Shown here: positions 9,089-17,747 of the stretch, in pieces | Layout of the letters: each line of letters opens with the position of its first letter | Position numbering within the stretch: the first letter of the stretch is position 1 | Assembly: GCA_021776195.1 (NCBI GenBank) | Contig: JAJFGK010000109.1 | Coordinates: 1-64,000, forward strand | DNA length: 64,000 bases | Direction of reading: 5' to 3' | Source: Kiloniellaceae bacterium | Lineage (GTDB): Bacteria; Pseudomonadota; Alphaproteobacteria; Kiloniellales; Kiloniellaceae | The notes under the pieces: generated by a model | Told to the model about the DNA's origin: nothing | Databases searched by the model: none | Seen by the model: the letters and a program-made list of their open reading frames with translations, nothing else | Translations under genes and position numbers: made by a program

Positions 9089-9922
9089 GTGAGCGGACGG
9101 CCTTTCATCAAGATGCACGGACTGGGCAACGATTTCGTCATCGTTGACGCCCGGCGCGAGGCCTTTGCCCTGACGCCCGAGACCGCCCGTGCCATCACCG
9201 ACCGCCGCGAGGGGATCGGCTGCGACCAGTTGATCGTGCTGGAGCCGCCGGTCGATAGCGCGGCCGAGGTCTTCATGCGGATCCGCAACGCCGACGGCGG
9301 CGAGGTCGAGGCCTGCGGCAACGCGGCACGCTGCGTCACCGCGCTGATCGTGGACGAGCGCGGCAACGGCGCCGCACAGGAACCGGTGGTGATCGAGACC
9401 CCCGCGGGCCTGATCAAGGGAACGCTCGACGGGCCGCGCCGGGCGACGGTCGACATGGGCGCGGTCGGCCAGGACTGGCGCGAGATCCCCCTGGCCAAGG
9501 CCTGCGACACGCTGCACCTGGACCTGAGCCACGGCCCCCTGAGCGACCCGGTGGCGGTCTCGATCGGCAATCCGCACATGGTCTTCTTCGTCGCCGACAG
9601 CACCGCCGAGCCCCTGGACGAGCTTGGCGCCGTGTTGGAGCACCATCCTATGTTCCCCGAGCGCGCCAACGTCAGCCTGGTCACCCTGGCCGGCGAGAAT
9701 CGCTTGCGCCAGCGGGTCTGGGAGCGCGGGGTGGGGATCACCCGGGCTTGCGGCACCGGCGCCTGCGCGGCGGCGGTGGCGGCGGCGCGGCGCGGCCTCA
9801 CCGGTCGCCAGGTCGCGGTCGAGCTGGACGGTGGCCTGCTCGAGATCGAGTGGCGCGAGGATAACCATGTCTTCATGACCGGTCCCGTGGCGACGGCCTT
9901 CACCGGGACCTTCACGGCATGA
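9089..9922 (+). CDS. dapF: diaminopimelate epimerase
   Basis: Converts LL- to meso-diaminopimelate for lysine and peptidoglycan synthesis. The 277-residue sequence has both catalytic cysteines: Cys76 in EACGNAARC and Cys221 in GITRACGTGAC, plus the N-terminal MHGLGNDFVIVD. The start is GTG at 9089, directly before SGRPFIKMHG. The last four bases overlap the mtaB start (ATGA), so the two are translationally coupled. It heads the dapF-mtaB-ftsY operon. Confidence 0.97.
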   Translation: MSGRPFIKMHGLGNDFVIVDARREAFALTPETARAITDRREGIGCDQLIVLEPPVDSAAEVFMRIRNADGGEVEACGNAARCVTALIVDERGNGAAQEPVVIETPAGLIKGTLDGPRRATVDMGAVGQDWREIPLAKACDTLHLDLSHGPLSDPVAVSIGNPHMVFFVADSTAEPLDELGAVLEHHPMFPERANVSLVTLAGENRLRQRVWERGVGITRACGTGACAAAVAAARRGLTGRQVAVELDGGLLEIEWREDNHVFMTGPVATAFTGTFTA

Positions 9923-11265
9923 GCGCGGTCCCCGGCGAAGCCAAAAATTCCAGGCCGACCGATCCCGAAATCCTCACCTTCGGCTGCCGGCTGAACGCCT
10001 ACGAATCCGAGGTCATGCGCGGTCATGCGCGCAGCGCCGGCCTGAGCGACGCGGTCATCGTCAACACCTGCGCGGTCACCGCCGAGGCCGAACGTCAGGC
10101 GCGCCAGGCGATCCGCAGGGCCCGGCGTCACCATCCCGAGGCCAGGATCATCGTCACCGGCTGCGCGGCCCAGATCGACCCCCAGGGCTTTGCCGCCATG
10201 CCCGAGGTCGACCAGGTCCTGGGCAACGAAGAAAAGCTGCGGGTGGAATCCTTCCATGACCTGGGCCAGGATCAGGCCACGCCGCGGGTCCAGGTCAACG
10301 ACATCATGGCGGTCAGGGAGACCGCGGCCCATATGATCGAGGGCTTCGCCGAGCGCACCCGCGCCTTCGTCCAGGTCCAGCAGGGCTGCGACCATCGCTG
10401 CACCTTCTGCATCATCCCCTTTGGCCGCGGCAACAGCCGCTCGGTGCCGCTGGGCGATCTGGTGGCGCAGGTGCGCCGCCTCGCCGAAGCCGGGGTGCCC
10501 GAGGTCGTCCTCACCGGGGTCGATATCACCAGCTATGGCGCCGACCTGCCGGGCCGGCCGACCCTGGGGCGCATGATCCGCCGGTTGCTGGCCCAGGTGC
10601 CGGCACTGCCGCGTCTGCGGGTTTCGTCCCTCGACGTGATCGAACTGGACGACGACCTGTTGCGCCTGATCGGCGAGGAGGCGCGCCTCATGCCGCACCT
10701 CCATCTCTCGCTCCAGGCCGGCCACGACATGATCCTGAAGCGCATGAAGCGCCGCCACAGCCGCGCCGAGGCCGTGTCGCTCTGCGCCGATCTGCGGGCG
10801 CGACGGGCCGACATCGTCTTCGGCGCCGACCTGATCGCCGGTTTTCCGACCGAGACCGAGGCGATGTTCCAGGCCAGCCTGGACCTGATCGAGGATTGCG
10901 GTCTGACCTATCTGCACGTATTTCCCTATTCGCCGCGCCCGAGCACGCCCGCCGCCCGCATGCCACAGGTGCCCGGTCCGCAGCGCCGGGAGCGCGCCGC
11001 GCGCCTGCGCGACGCCGGCGACCGCGCCCTGTCTCGATACCTGCAAAGCCAGGTCGGCCGACAGGCGGATGTGCTGGTCGAAAAACCCGGCTTTGGGCGC
11101 AGCGCCCAATTCGCCCCGGTGGCCCTGACCGGTGGCCGGCCCGGCGAAATTCGACAGTGCCGGATCACCGGGATGGACGCCGGGCGACTGCTGGCCGACG
11201 ATCTGGTCACCTCGGCGCCGGGGCGGACCGCCGCCGCGCCTGTGAACCTGGAGAGCGTGGCTTGA
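9919..11265 (+). CDS. mtaB: tRNA t6A37 methylthiotransferase MtaB
   Basis: Radical-SAM enzyme that turns t6A37 into ms2t6A37. 448 residues: N-terminal UPF0004 domain with cluster cysteines 23 (TFGCRLNAYES), 51 (NTCAVT) and 82 (TGCAAQ), and a radical-SAM motif CDHRCTFC with Cys157, 161 and 164. A short TRAM-like C-terminal region (~375-448) follows. Its substrate base is made by the TsaBDE pathway, and tsaE is at 57919-58401. It overlaps dapF by 4 nt and ftsY by 4 nt (TTGA). Confidence 0.95.
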   Translation: MSAVPGEAKNSRPTDPEILTFGCRLNAYESEVMRGHARSAGLSDAVIVNTCAVTAEAERQARQAIRRARRHHPEARIIVTGCAAQIDPQGFAAMPEVDQVLGNEEKLRVESFHDLGQDQATPRVQVNDIMAVRETAAHMIEGFAERTRAFVQVQQGCDHRCTFCIIPFGRGNSRSVPLGDLVAQVRRLAEAGVPEVVLTGVDITSYGADLPGRPTLGRMIRRLLAQVPALPRLRVSSLDVIELDDDLLRLIGEEARLMPHLHLSLQAGHDMILKRMKRRHSRAEAVSLCADLRARRADIVFGADLIAGFPTETEAMFQASLDLIEDCGLTYLHVFPYSPRPSTPAARMPQVPGPQRRERAARLRDAGDRALSRYLQSQVGRQADVLVEKPGFGRSAQFAPVALTGGRPGEIRQCRITGMDAGRLLADDLVTSAPGRTAAAPVNLESVA

Positions 11266-12203
11266 GCGAAGCGGACAAGCCCAAGCTCGGCTGGTTCGCA
11301 CGGTTGAAGTCGGGGCTCGCCAAGTCCTCGGCCAAACTCAGCGACGGCCTCACGGCGATCTTCACCAGACGCAAACTCGACGCCGCCGCGCTGGAGGAAC
11401 TGGAGGACCTGCTGATCACCGCCGATCTGGGGGTCGCCACGGCGGCGCGGCTGGCCGCCGAGTTGGGCCGGACCCGCTTCGACAAGGAGGTCAGTCCCGA
11501 GGAGGTTCGCGAGGCCCTGGCCGCCTCGATTGCCGATATTCTCGAACCGGTGGCCCAGCCCCTGACCCTGCCGGGGACGGCCAGGCCGCATGTCCTGCTC
11601 GTCGTTGGGGTCAACGGCAGCGGCAAGACCACCACAATCGGCAAGCTGGCCAAGCACTATCGCGAACAAGGCCTGTCGGTGATGCTGGCCGCCGGCGACA
11701 CCTTTCGCGCCGCCGCCATCGAGCAGTTGCAGATCTGGGGCGAGCGCACCGGCTGCGCGGTGGTCGCGGGCGACCCGGGCAGCGACGCGGCCGGCCTGGT
11801 CTACGATGCCCTGGCGCGTGCTCAGCGCGAAGGCGCCGACCTCTTGATGATCGATACCGCCGGGCGCCTTCACAACAAGGCCGACCTCATGGCCGAGCTG
11901 CAGAAGGTCGTCCGCGTGATCCGCAAGCTTGCCCCCGACGGGCCCCAGGACATCGTCCTGGTGCTCGACGCCACCACCGGCCAGAACGCCCTGAGTCAGG
12001 TCGCCACCTTCAAGGATCTGATCGATGTTTCCGGCCTGGTCGTGACCAAGCTCGACGGCTCGGCCCGGGGCGGTGTGCTGGTCGCCCTGGCCGAAACCCA
12101 CGGCCTGCCGGTCCATGCCGTGGGCGTCGGCGAAGGCGCCGAGGACCTGCGGCCCTTTTCAGCGCGGGATTTCGCCCGCGGTCTGATGGGTTTCGAGGGG
12201 TGA
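11262..12203 (+). CDS. ftsY: signal recognition particle receptor FtsY
   Basis: Membrane-associated SRP GTPase, partner of Ffh. 313 residues: NG domain with GVNGSGKTTT at 116-125, AAGDTFRAAAIEQL, DTAGR at 198-202, and TKLDGSARGG near 262-270. The long acidic A domain of enterobacteria is missing, as in other alphaproteobacteria; a short basic amphipathic N-terminus (LGWFARLKSGLAK) probably binds membrane. The start is TTG at 11262, overlapping the mtaB stop (TTGA), with GGAGAG upstream. No ATG fits. Confidence 0.95.
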   Translation: MSEADKPKLGWFARLKSGLAKSSAKLSDGLTAIFTRRKLDAAALEELEDLLITADLGVATAARLAAELGRTRFDKEVSPEEVREALAASIADILEPVAQPLTLPGTARPHVLLVVGVNGSGKTTTIGKLAKHYREQGLSVMLAAGDTFRAAAIEQLQIWGERTGCAVVAGDPGSDAAGLVYDALARAQREGADLLMIDTAGRLHNKADLMAELQKVVRVIRKLAPDGPQDIVLVLDATTGQNALSQVATFKDLIDVSGLVVTKLDGSARGGVLVALAETHGLPVHAVGVGEGAEDLRPFSARDFARGLMGFEG

Positions 12204-12237
12204 GCCCCGGCCGGGCTGTTCGAATGGTTTTCCAGCT

Positions 12238-13110
12238 GTGACCCTCTCGCCGACCATCTTCGTGATCGTCATGCTGGCTGCCCTGGCCCACGCCAGTTGG
12301 AACGCCCTGGTCAAGGCCGATGGCGACAAACTGGTGATGCAGACCTACGTGGTCTGCATTCCCGGCCTGGTCTCGCTTCTGGCGTTGCCCTTCGTGCCGC
12401 TGCCGGCACCGGCGAGCTGGCCTTATCTGGCAACCTCGGTGGTGGTCCATCAGCTCTATTTTTTTGTCCTGCTCTACGCCTATCGTCACGGCGACCTGAG
12501 CCAGGTCTACCCCATCGCGCGCGGCCTCGCCCCGGCCCTGGTGGCCCTGAGCGCCTGGGTCCTGGCCGGCGAGGCCATGGCAGGGCTCGAGATCGCCGGA
12601 CTGGTGTTGCTCTCGCTTGGCATCTTGACCATTTCGCGGCTGGCGAGCCTGTTGGTCCTGCGCCACCAGCCGCGGCCGGGTGAGCTTCAGGCGGTGGGCC
12701 TGGCCATTCTGACCGCCTTGACCATCGCGGTCTATTCGACGGCCGACGGCCTGGGGGTCCGCCTGGCCGGCTCCGCGCCCGGCTACATTCTGTGGTTGCT
12801 CTTCTTGGAGGCCATTCCCCTCGGCCTGGTCGCGCTGTGGCTGCGTCGGGGCCGCCTGGTCCAGGCCTTCGGGCCCGCCGCCGGCAAGGGCCTGTTGGCA
12901 GGCGTGATCGGCGGCCTGGCCTACGGGATGATCATCTGGGCCATGGGCCAGGCACCCCTGGCCCACGTCGTTGCCCTGCGCGAGACCTCGGTCATCCTGG
13001 CCGCCTGGATCGGCACCCGCATGATGGGCGAGCCCTTCGGGCGCCAGCGCCTCGCCGCGGCCGCGCTGGTCGCTTGCGGCGCGGCCATCCTGGAATTCGG
13101 CGGTAGCTGA
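12238..13110 (+). CDS. EamA/DMT-family transporter
   Basis: A 290-residue membrane protein with about ten hydrophobic segments arranged as two five-helix EamA halves (roughly 1-140 and 150-288). Typical family text is ALAHASWNALVKADGD near the start and YPIARGLAPALVAL mid-way. The substrate is unknown; relatives export amino acids or other small metabolites. GTG start at 12238, 34 nt after ftsY on the same strand, so it may be read through from the dapF operon. The MITE-like element follows 7 bp after its stop. Confidence 0.88.
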   Translation: MTLSPTIFVIVMLAALAHASWNALVKADGDKLVMQTYVVCIPGLVSLLALPFVPLPAPASWPYLATSVVVHQLYFFVLLYAYRHGDLSQVYPIARGLAPALVALSAWVLAGEAMAGLEIAGLVLLSLGILTISRLASLLVLRHQPRPGELQAVGLAILTALTIAVYSTADGLGVRLAGSAPGYILWLLFLEAIPLGLVALWLRRGRLVQAFGPAAGKGLLAGVIGGLAYGMIIWAMGQAPLAHVVALRETSVILAAWIGTRMMGEPFGRQRLAAAALVACGAAILEFGGS

Positions 13111-13117
13111 ACCGAGC

Positions 13118-13310
13118 CTAGAGCACTTCTTTGTTACACGGAAGCATTTGATGGGTCATAGGGGAACCCCCTCTCCCAACTGGGGGTGCGTTCCGCCGCT
13201 TGTCCGATGCCCAATCTCCAAGACCGGGGGCATCGCGCCGCACAGCGCGCCTTCCCGAATGATCGCCTATGACCCATCAAATGGTTCCGTGTAACAAAGA
13301 AGTGCCCTAG
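13118..13310. mobile_element. MITE-like element with 45-bp terminal inverted repeats and TA/CTAG ends
   Basis: Left arm 13118-13162 and right arm 13266-13310 are inverted copies of each other, 43 of 45 positions matching. The outward ends read CTAG(A/G)GCACTTCTTTG. A 103-bp GC-rich centre with smaller dyads and no reading frame separates them. CTAG/TA at both edges fits the TA target duplication of IS630/mariner-type transposons, so a non-autonomous derivative is likely. No transposase is in the window. As RNA it would also fold into a very strong hairpin. Confidence 0.75.
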
Positions 13311-13513
13311 ACTTTCAGGTCGATGAAGGACCCACGGGCGAAGGATCGGCCGCCGGCCACGGCATTGTCGATCGTCGCGGCGTCGGTTTGTTTGCCCGCA
13401 GGCGCCGAACGGGCGGTCTCGCCGGCGACCACCTGACTGGCGGGCTGGTTTGGTCCCTGGAGCGCGTGAAGCAGACGGGGGCCCAGGTCGAGCAGGGATG
13501 AACCGACTTCCAT
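13307..13513 (-). CDS. small hypothetical protein ending inside the inverted-repeat element
   Basis: 68 residues from ATG 13513 (MEVGSSLLDLGPRLLHAL...) ending in ARGSFIDLKV. Codon use is GC-rich at third positions like its neighbours, supporting real coding. The TAG stop is formed by the CTAG at the right end of the element, so the insertion may have changed the original C-terminus. A CtrA-like box lies 25 bp upstream of the start. No family recognised; a TTG nine bases earlier is an alternative start. Confidence 0.5.
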   Translation of the reverse strand: MEVGSSLLDLGPRLLHALQGPNQPASQVVAGETARSAPAGKQTDAATIDNAVAGGRSFARGSFIDLKV

Positions 13514-13537
13514 CGGCGGCAATCTGCCAGCGCCACT

Positions 13538-13552
13538 TTAAGGTTTCCCTAA
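13538..13552 (-). promoter_or_regulatory. near-consensus CtrA-type box (TTAA-N7-CTAA)
   Basis: TTAA GGTTTCC CTAA differs at one base from the CtrA consensus TTAA-N7-TTAA. It lies 25-39 bp upstream of the small-protein start at 13513, and on the other side about 290 bp from the DUF2336 start. The role is inferred. Confidence 0.45.
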
Positions 13553-13681
13553 CGGTAAGATCGAAAGGCTGGCGGGTGGTGCCTCAGCGTCCCTTTTTGA
13601 TTATTGGGCCGTTCAGACCTTGCAACGAACATTGAAGAGCGGGTCCAAGCCCTTCGTTTGATTAGCAAAACTATCTTGGAA

Positions 13682-13696
13682 TTAAGAGAAAATTAA
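13682..13696 (+). promoter_or_regulatory. exact CtrA-type box (TTAA-N7-TTAA)
   Basis: TTAA GAGAAAA TTAA matches the alphaproteobacterial CtrA consensus exactly. It lies in an AT-rich stretch about 110-150 bp upstream of the DUF2336 gene, a plausible promoter position. DivL, which acts upstream of CtrA, is encoded at 59575-61944. Confidence 0.6.
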
Positions 13697-13843
13697 AGTT
13701 GTTCGCGGCCTTTGGTCTAGTGGATTAGTGCGGCCAGGCGAATTTTTCGGAAACAATCGCCCGACATCACGCTGACGCCACCGATCCGGCCCGGCAACGG
13801 GGCCATTGTGAGGGCGACGAGAGTGGGAGTAGCGCGCTGCGTC

Positions 13844-14983
13844 ATGGCGGAGACCCAACCAAACCTTGACGGCCTATTGTCGCTGGCGCTTGACCGTTCA
13901 CTGGCCTCTCGCGAACGGTTGGCCCAGGAAGTCGGCGACATCTGCGCCAACGAGGCACGGGTTCTGACCGAACAGGAACGCGATCTCATTTTCGAGATCC
14001 TCAAGAAACTCCTCCATGATTTCGAGATCCCCCTGCGCGCGCGCCTCAGCTTGCGATTGGCCGGGGTGCCCAACGCGCCGCGCGAGCTCATCGTCACCCT
14101 GGCCAACGACGAAATCGAGGTGGCCCAGCCTGTCCTGCTGCACAGCCCGGTTCTGCGCGATGTCGACCTGATCGAAGTTATCCGCCACCGGAGCCAACGG
14201 CACCAGGTGGCCGTGGCCCGCCGCAACGATCTCAGCGAAACCCTGTCGGAAGTCCTGGTCGAAACCCACGACGAGGACGTCATCCAAGCCTTGCTTCAAA
14301 ACGACAATGCCAGCATTTCAGAAGCCACCATGGCCTATCTGGTAGAACAGTCTCGGCGGGTCGATTCCTTCCAGGAGCCCCTGGTCGACCGGAACGATCT
14401 TCCCGAGGCCCTGGCCAAAAAGCTCTACTGGTGCGTCGCCGCCGCTCTGCGGCAAAGGATCCTCGAGAAGTTCGACATCCTGCCGTCACAGATCGACAAG
14501 GCCATGGAGGAGTCCGTGGCCGAACTGCAAGCCGATCAAGCCAAGACCGCTGAAACGGACAGCGCGGCGGCGCTGGCCCGAAAGATGGCGGGACAGGCGG
14601 CGATCTCCGCCGGCACGCTGATCAAGGTCTTGCGGCGCGGTGAGGTTGCGCTGTTCGAGGCACTGTTCAGCGAGGCGAGCGGGATCAGTGCCCCAATGCT
14701 CCAGCGCATCGTCTACGACAGCAACGGCGACCGAATGGCCATCGTGGCCAAGGGGCTTGGCTTTCCCAGACAGGCCTTCGCCACCATCTTCATGCTGTCG
14801 AGAGGCTCCGGCAAGGTCATGAAGCCCAGCGAACTTGCCCGCTCGACCCGTGTCTTTGACCGGGTCAGCGAAGAGAGTGCCAAGGAAATCATCGCCTCCT
14901 GGCAGCTCGACCGAGGTTACCAGGACGCCATCGAGGATCTGGCGGCCGACCCCGCCACGGCGCGGGCCAGGGGACAGCTTTAG
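13844..14983 (+). CDS. DUF2336 domain protein
   Basis: A 379-residue, mostly helical cytosolic protein of the alphaproteobacterial DUF2336 type, with HEAT-like repeats in the first half (VLTEQERDLIFEILKKLLHD; RDVDLIEVIRHRSQRHQVAV; ISEATMAYLVEQSRR). A second helical half follows (ISAGTLIKVLRRGEVALFEA). Function is not established for the family; members often sit beside sensor kinases. The ATG at 13844 is preferred over the GTG at 13808; neither has a strong ribosome site. The kinase gene starts 2 nt after its stop, indicating one operon. Confidence 0.8.
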   Translation: MAETQPNLDGLLSLALDRSLASRERLAQEVGDICANEARVLTEQERDLIFEILKKLLHDFEIPLRARLSLRLAGVPNAPRELIVTLANDEIEVAQPVLLHSPVLRDVDLIEVIRHRSQRHQVAVARRNDLSETLSEVLVETHDEDVIQALLQNDNASISEATMAYLVEQSRRVDSFQEPLVDRNDLPEALAKKLYWCVAAALRQRILEKFDILPSQIDKAMEESVAELQADQAKTAETDSAAALARKMAGQAAISAGTLIKVLRRGEVALFEALFSEASGISAPMLQRIVYDSNGDRMAIVAKGLGFPRQAFATIFMLSRGSGKVMKPSELARSTRVFDRVSEESAKEIIASWQLDRGYQDAIEDLAADPATARARGQL

Positions 14984-14985
14984 CC

Positions 14986-16578
14986 GTGACCGGTCGAACC
15001 AAAATCAAGGCCTTGCCTGAACGGCCTCCCGAACAGCCCCTCGAACTGCCGCTCGACCGTGCAACGCGACCGGCACCGGTCCGCGCGACCCTGCCGGCGC
15101 CCGGCACCGCGTCGACCCGGCAAAACGCCCTGGTCGACAGCCTGGCCCTGGGGTTGTTGGAAGACGGCCCCGCGACACTCGTGCTCGCTTCCGACGGTTC
15201 CACGCTTTACTGCAACAAGGCCTTCGAGGCGATCAAGCGCGCCCTGGCGGCGGTTCGCATGCTGCCGGGTGCCAACACCGTCCGCGATCCGGCCGAAGAA
15301 GGCACGGTAACGCTCTTGATCAAGGGTAAACGGGAGCATTTCGCCTGCCGCCTGCGCCACGTGAGGTGCGACGGCGGGGCCGCCAAGGCCTACTCGTTCG
15401 ATCCGATCAGCGACCAGGTTCGCGCTCAAGCCCAACACGGACAGGCACTCGCCCGTCTGGACGACGTGACCCGCTTGGTTTCCGATTGGATCTGGGAGAC
15501 CGATCGCGATCTCAATCTCGCCTATGTCTCACAGCGGGTGTCCCATGTTCTCGGGTTTTTGCCGGAAGAGATGATCGGCCTGCCACTGAAATCCCTGACC
15601 TCCTGGTGCGGCACACGCTTTGTCGAAATTCTCGAGGGCGGTGGACGCGTCCATTTTCGCGATGTCGAGGTCGAGATCCTGGCCAAGAACGGCACGCCCA
15701 TGCTGTTCCGGCTCAATGGCCTGCCGGTCTACAACGCCGATACCGGCGCCTTTGTCGGCATGCGCGGAACGGCCGAGGATGTGACCGAACTGAAACGTCG
15801 CGAGGAAGCGCTGGTCGAGGCCAAAGAGCGCGCGGAGCTGGCAAACCGGGCCAAGTCCGAGTTTTTGGCCAACATGAGCCATGAGCTGCGCACGCCCTTG
15901 AATGCGGTCATCGGGTTTTCCGAGGTGATGGAGGCCGAGCTGCTCGGGCCCTTGGGGAACACCCAATACAAGACCTATGTCGCCGATATACGCGAGAGCG
16001 CATCGCATCTTCTTGGACTGATCAATGATATTCTCGACATCGCGAAGATAGAGGCCAAGGGGCAGGACCTGATCGAAGAGGATGTCGATCCCTATCCTCT
16101 GTTGAAATCGGTCGGCCGCATGGTGGCTGACCGCTGCAGCAAGGCGGGCCAAATCTTCTCTTTGCACTTACCCGAGGCGCTGCCGCCGCTTCGTGTCGAC
16201 CAGCGCAAGCTGAAACAGATCCTGATCAACCTGCTATCCAACGCGACCAAGTTTACGCCGGTTGGCGGCTCCATAAGCCTGGACTTGAACCGTGCGGCGG
16301 ATGGATCTTTGATTTTCGCCGTGAAAGACAGTGGCATTGGAATCGCCCGGGAAGACATCTCCTTGGCCTTTACCCCCTTTGCCCAGATCGACAGCAAACT
16401 GAATCGCCAGTTCGAGGGCACCGGGCTTGGTCTGTCCCTGTCGCTGGGGTTCGCCCGGGCGCACGGCGGCGACCTCTGGCTGGAGAGCGTGCCCGGCACG
16501 GGTACCAGCGCGTTCCTCTCAATTCCTCGCGACCGCGTTCTCGACAAAACCCCCTTGCCTGTGGAGTATCCGGGCTAA
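14986..16578 (+). CDS. soluble PAS-domain sensor histidine kinase
   Basis: 530 residues without membrane segments. A Pro-rich N-terminus is followed by a weak PAS-like region (~45-140), a PAS/PAC domain (~165-275, DWIWETDRDLNLAYVSQRVS), HisKA with His299 in NMSHELRTPLN, and HATPase_c with the N box NLLSNATKF, DSGIGI and GTGLGLSLS. It is a normal kinase by these residues. GTG start 2 nt after the DUF2336 stop; together with the CtrA box this suggests a jointly controlled module. No response regulator is adjacent, so the partner is unknown. Confidence 0.93.
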   Translation: MTGRTKIKALPERPPEQPLELPLDRATRPAPVRATLPAPGTASTRQNALVDSLALGLLEDGPATLVLASDGSTLYCNKAFEAIKRALAAVRMLPGANTVRDPAEEGTVTLLIKGKREHFACRLRHVRCDGGAAKAYSFDPISDQVRAQAQHGQALARLDDVTRLVSDWIWETDRDLNLAYVSQRVSHVLGFLPEEMIGLPLKSLTSWCGTRFVEILEGGGRVHFRDVEVEILAKNGTPMLFRLNGLPVYNADTGAFVGMRGTAEDVTELKRREEALVEAKERAELANRAKSEFLANMSHELRTPLNAVIGFSEVMEAELLGPLGNTQYKTYVADIRESASHLLGLINDILDIAKIEAKGQDLIEEDVDPYPLLKSVGRMVADRCSKAGQIFSLHLPEALPPLRVDQRKLKQILINLLSNATKFTPVGGSISLDLNRAADGSLIFAVKDSGIGIAREDISLAFTPFAQIDSKLNRQFEGTGLGLSLSLGFARAHGGDLWLESVPGTGTSAFLSIPRDRVLDKTPLPVEYPG

Positions 16579-16625
16579 CCGCGATAGGGCGTGACCCGGG
16601 GCGAGAACCGATTTATCAGGGGTTT

Positions 16626-17360
16626 ATGACAGGGACCTCCTTTGGCTCGCACCGGGCTGCCGCCTTTGCCGGTCTGCGTGCCGCCTTGGGCTTTCCCGGC
16701 TTGATCCTGGGCTCGACCTATATCGGAATGGGCGCGCTGTTCCGCGAAAGCGGCTTTGCCCTTTGGCAGGGCATGGTTTCCACCGCCACGGCCTGGGCGG
16801 CGCCGGGTCAAATCGTGTTTGTCGAGCTGGCCTCGGTCGGCGCATCGCTCTTTGCGATTACCGCGGCGGTGGCACTGACCAATGCCCGTCTTCTCCCCAT
16901 GACCGTGGTCCTGGTGCCTTGGCTGCGCGGTGAGCGAGTGCCGATCTGGTTGCTTTACCTGAGTGCTCATTTCATTGCCGTGACAGGTTGGGCACAGGCC
17001 ATGCGGGTCTGTCCGAAGATCCCCGAAGCCGAGCGCATGCCCTACTTTCTCGGCTGCGCGGTGATGCTCTGGCTGATAACTCTCTGCTGCACATACGTCG
17101 GCTACGAGCTTGCCGGGGTCATCCCCTCTGCCCTGGCCCTGGGGCTCGTCTTCCTCAATCCGATTTACTTCATGTTGGTCTTCGCCAGTGACCTGGGCAA
17201 TCGCGGCAAGGTGCTGGCGTTGAGCTTCGGTGCGGTCGCCGGACCGCTGCTGCATGTGGCGTCGCCCGACTGGGGCCTGCTGTTGACCGGCCTCCTGGCC
17301 GGCAGCCTGGCCTTTTTCGCCGCCCGCCTGGGGCCGCCCAGAGGGACGGGGCCCGCTTAG
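16626..17360 (+). CDS. azlC: AzlC family branched-chain amino acid exporter subunit
   Basis: 244-residue inner-membrane protein of the AzlC/YgaZ type, the large subunit of a two-component exporter of branched-chain amino acids or analogues. AALGFPGLILGSTYIGMGAL and ALTNARLLPMTVVLVPWLRG are typical, with about seven hydrophobic segments. Its stop overlaps the azlD start by one base (TAGTG). AzlC-AzlD pairs need each other, which supports both calls. The true substrate is untested. Confidence 0.88.
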   Translation: MTGTSFGSHRAAAFAGLRAALGFPGLILGSTYIGMGALFRESGFALWQGMVSTATAWAAPGQIVFVELASVGASLFAITAAVALTNARLLPMTVVLVPWLRGERVPIWLLYLSAHFIAVTGWAQAMRVCPKIPEAERMPYFLGCAVMLWLITLCCTYVGYELAGVIPSALALGLVFLNPIYFMLVFASDLGNRGKVLALSFGAVAGPLLHVASPDWGLLLTGLLAGSLAFFAARLGPPRGTGPA

Positions 17361-17704
17361 TGACCCCCGATACCTTGACCATCAGTCTCGCTCTGGTCGG
17401 CGCAGCCTTGGCGACTTACGCGGCGCGCGGATTGGGCGTTGCCTTTGCGCGGCGGCTGTCAGTCGACAACCCGCTTTTCCAATGGGTGAGTTGCGTCGCC
17501 TATGCCATGTTGGCTGGCCTGATCTCCCGCCTGATCCTGCTCCCGGCAGGACCGCTGGCGGAAACGGCCAGGGTCGACCGGGTCGCGGCGGCCGTCCTGG
17601 CCTTGGCCATATTTTTCCTCACCCGCCGCAATCTCCCCCTCGGTGCCGCGGCCGGGGTCGGAGCCTTGGTTCTCTTGACCCTGAGTCGAACCGGTCTTAC
17701 CTGA
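17360..17704 (+). CDS. azlD: AzlD family branched-chain amino acid exporter subunit
   Basis: 114 residues with four hydrophobic segments (~8-25, 42-62, 75-90, 93-110), the size and layout of AzlD/YgaH small subunits. GTG start overlapping the azlC stop (TAGTG). The pair forms a compact operon downstream of the kinase gene. Converges on the PAS_5 gene with a 43-bp gap. Confidence 0.82.
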   Translation: MTPDTLTISLALVGAALATYAARGLGVAFARRLSVDNPLFQWVSCVAYAMLAGLISRLILLPAGPLAETARVDRVAAAVLALAIFFLTRRNLPLGAAAGVGALVLLTLSRTGLT

Positions 17705-17747
17705 CCGACATCTCAAGACGCCTCAACAACCCCGAAATGGGGGTGGA

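Larger units (their letters stand above)
13514..13843. other. divergent regulatory region with two CtrA-type boxes
   Basis: About 330 bases between the small gene and the DUF2336 gene, markedly AT-rich at 13600-13700 compared with the surroundings. It holds the boxes at 13538-13552 and 13682-13696. No further ORF with coding character was seen. Confidence 0.55.

Noticed and set aside
9070..11301. Long open frame (743 codons) on the minus strand opposite dapF and mtaB
   Set aside because: It mirrors the GC-rich codon structure of the true genes; its translation is low-complexity Gly/Ala/His/Asp with no family, while the plus strand has full conserved enzymes.
13118..13310. Simple rho-independent terminator for the EamA gene
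   Set aside because: Arms of 45 bp with a 103-bp spacer, no T-run, and TA/CTAG edges fit a transposable element better, although it may also terminate transcription.
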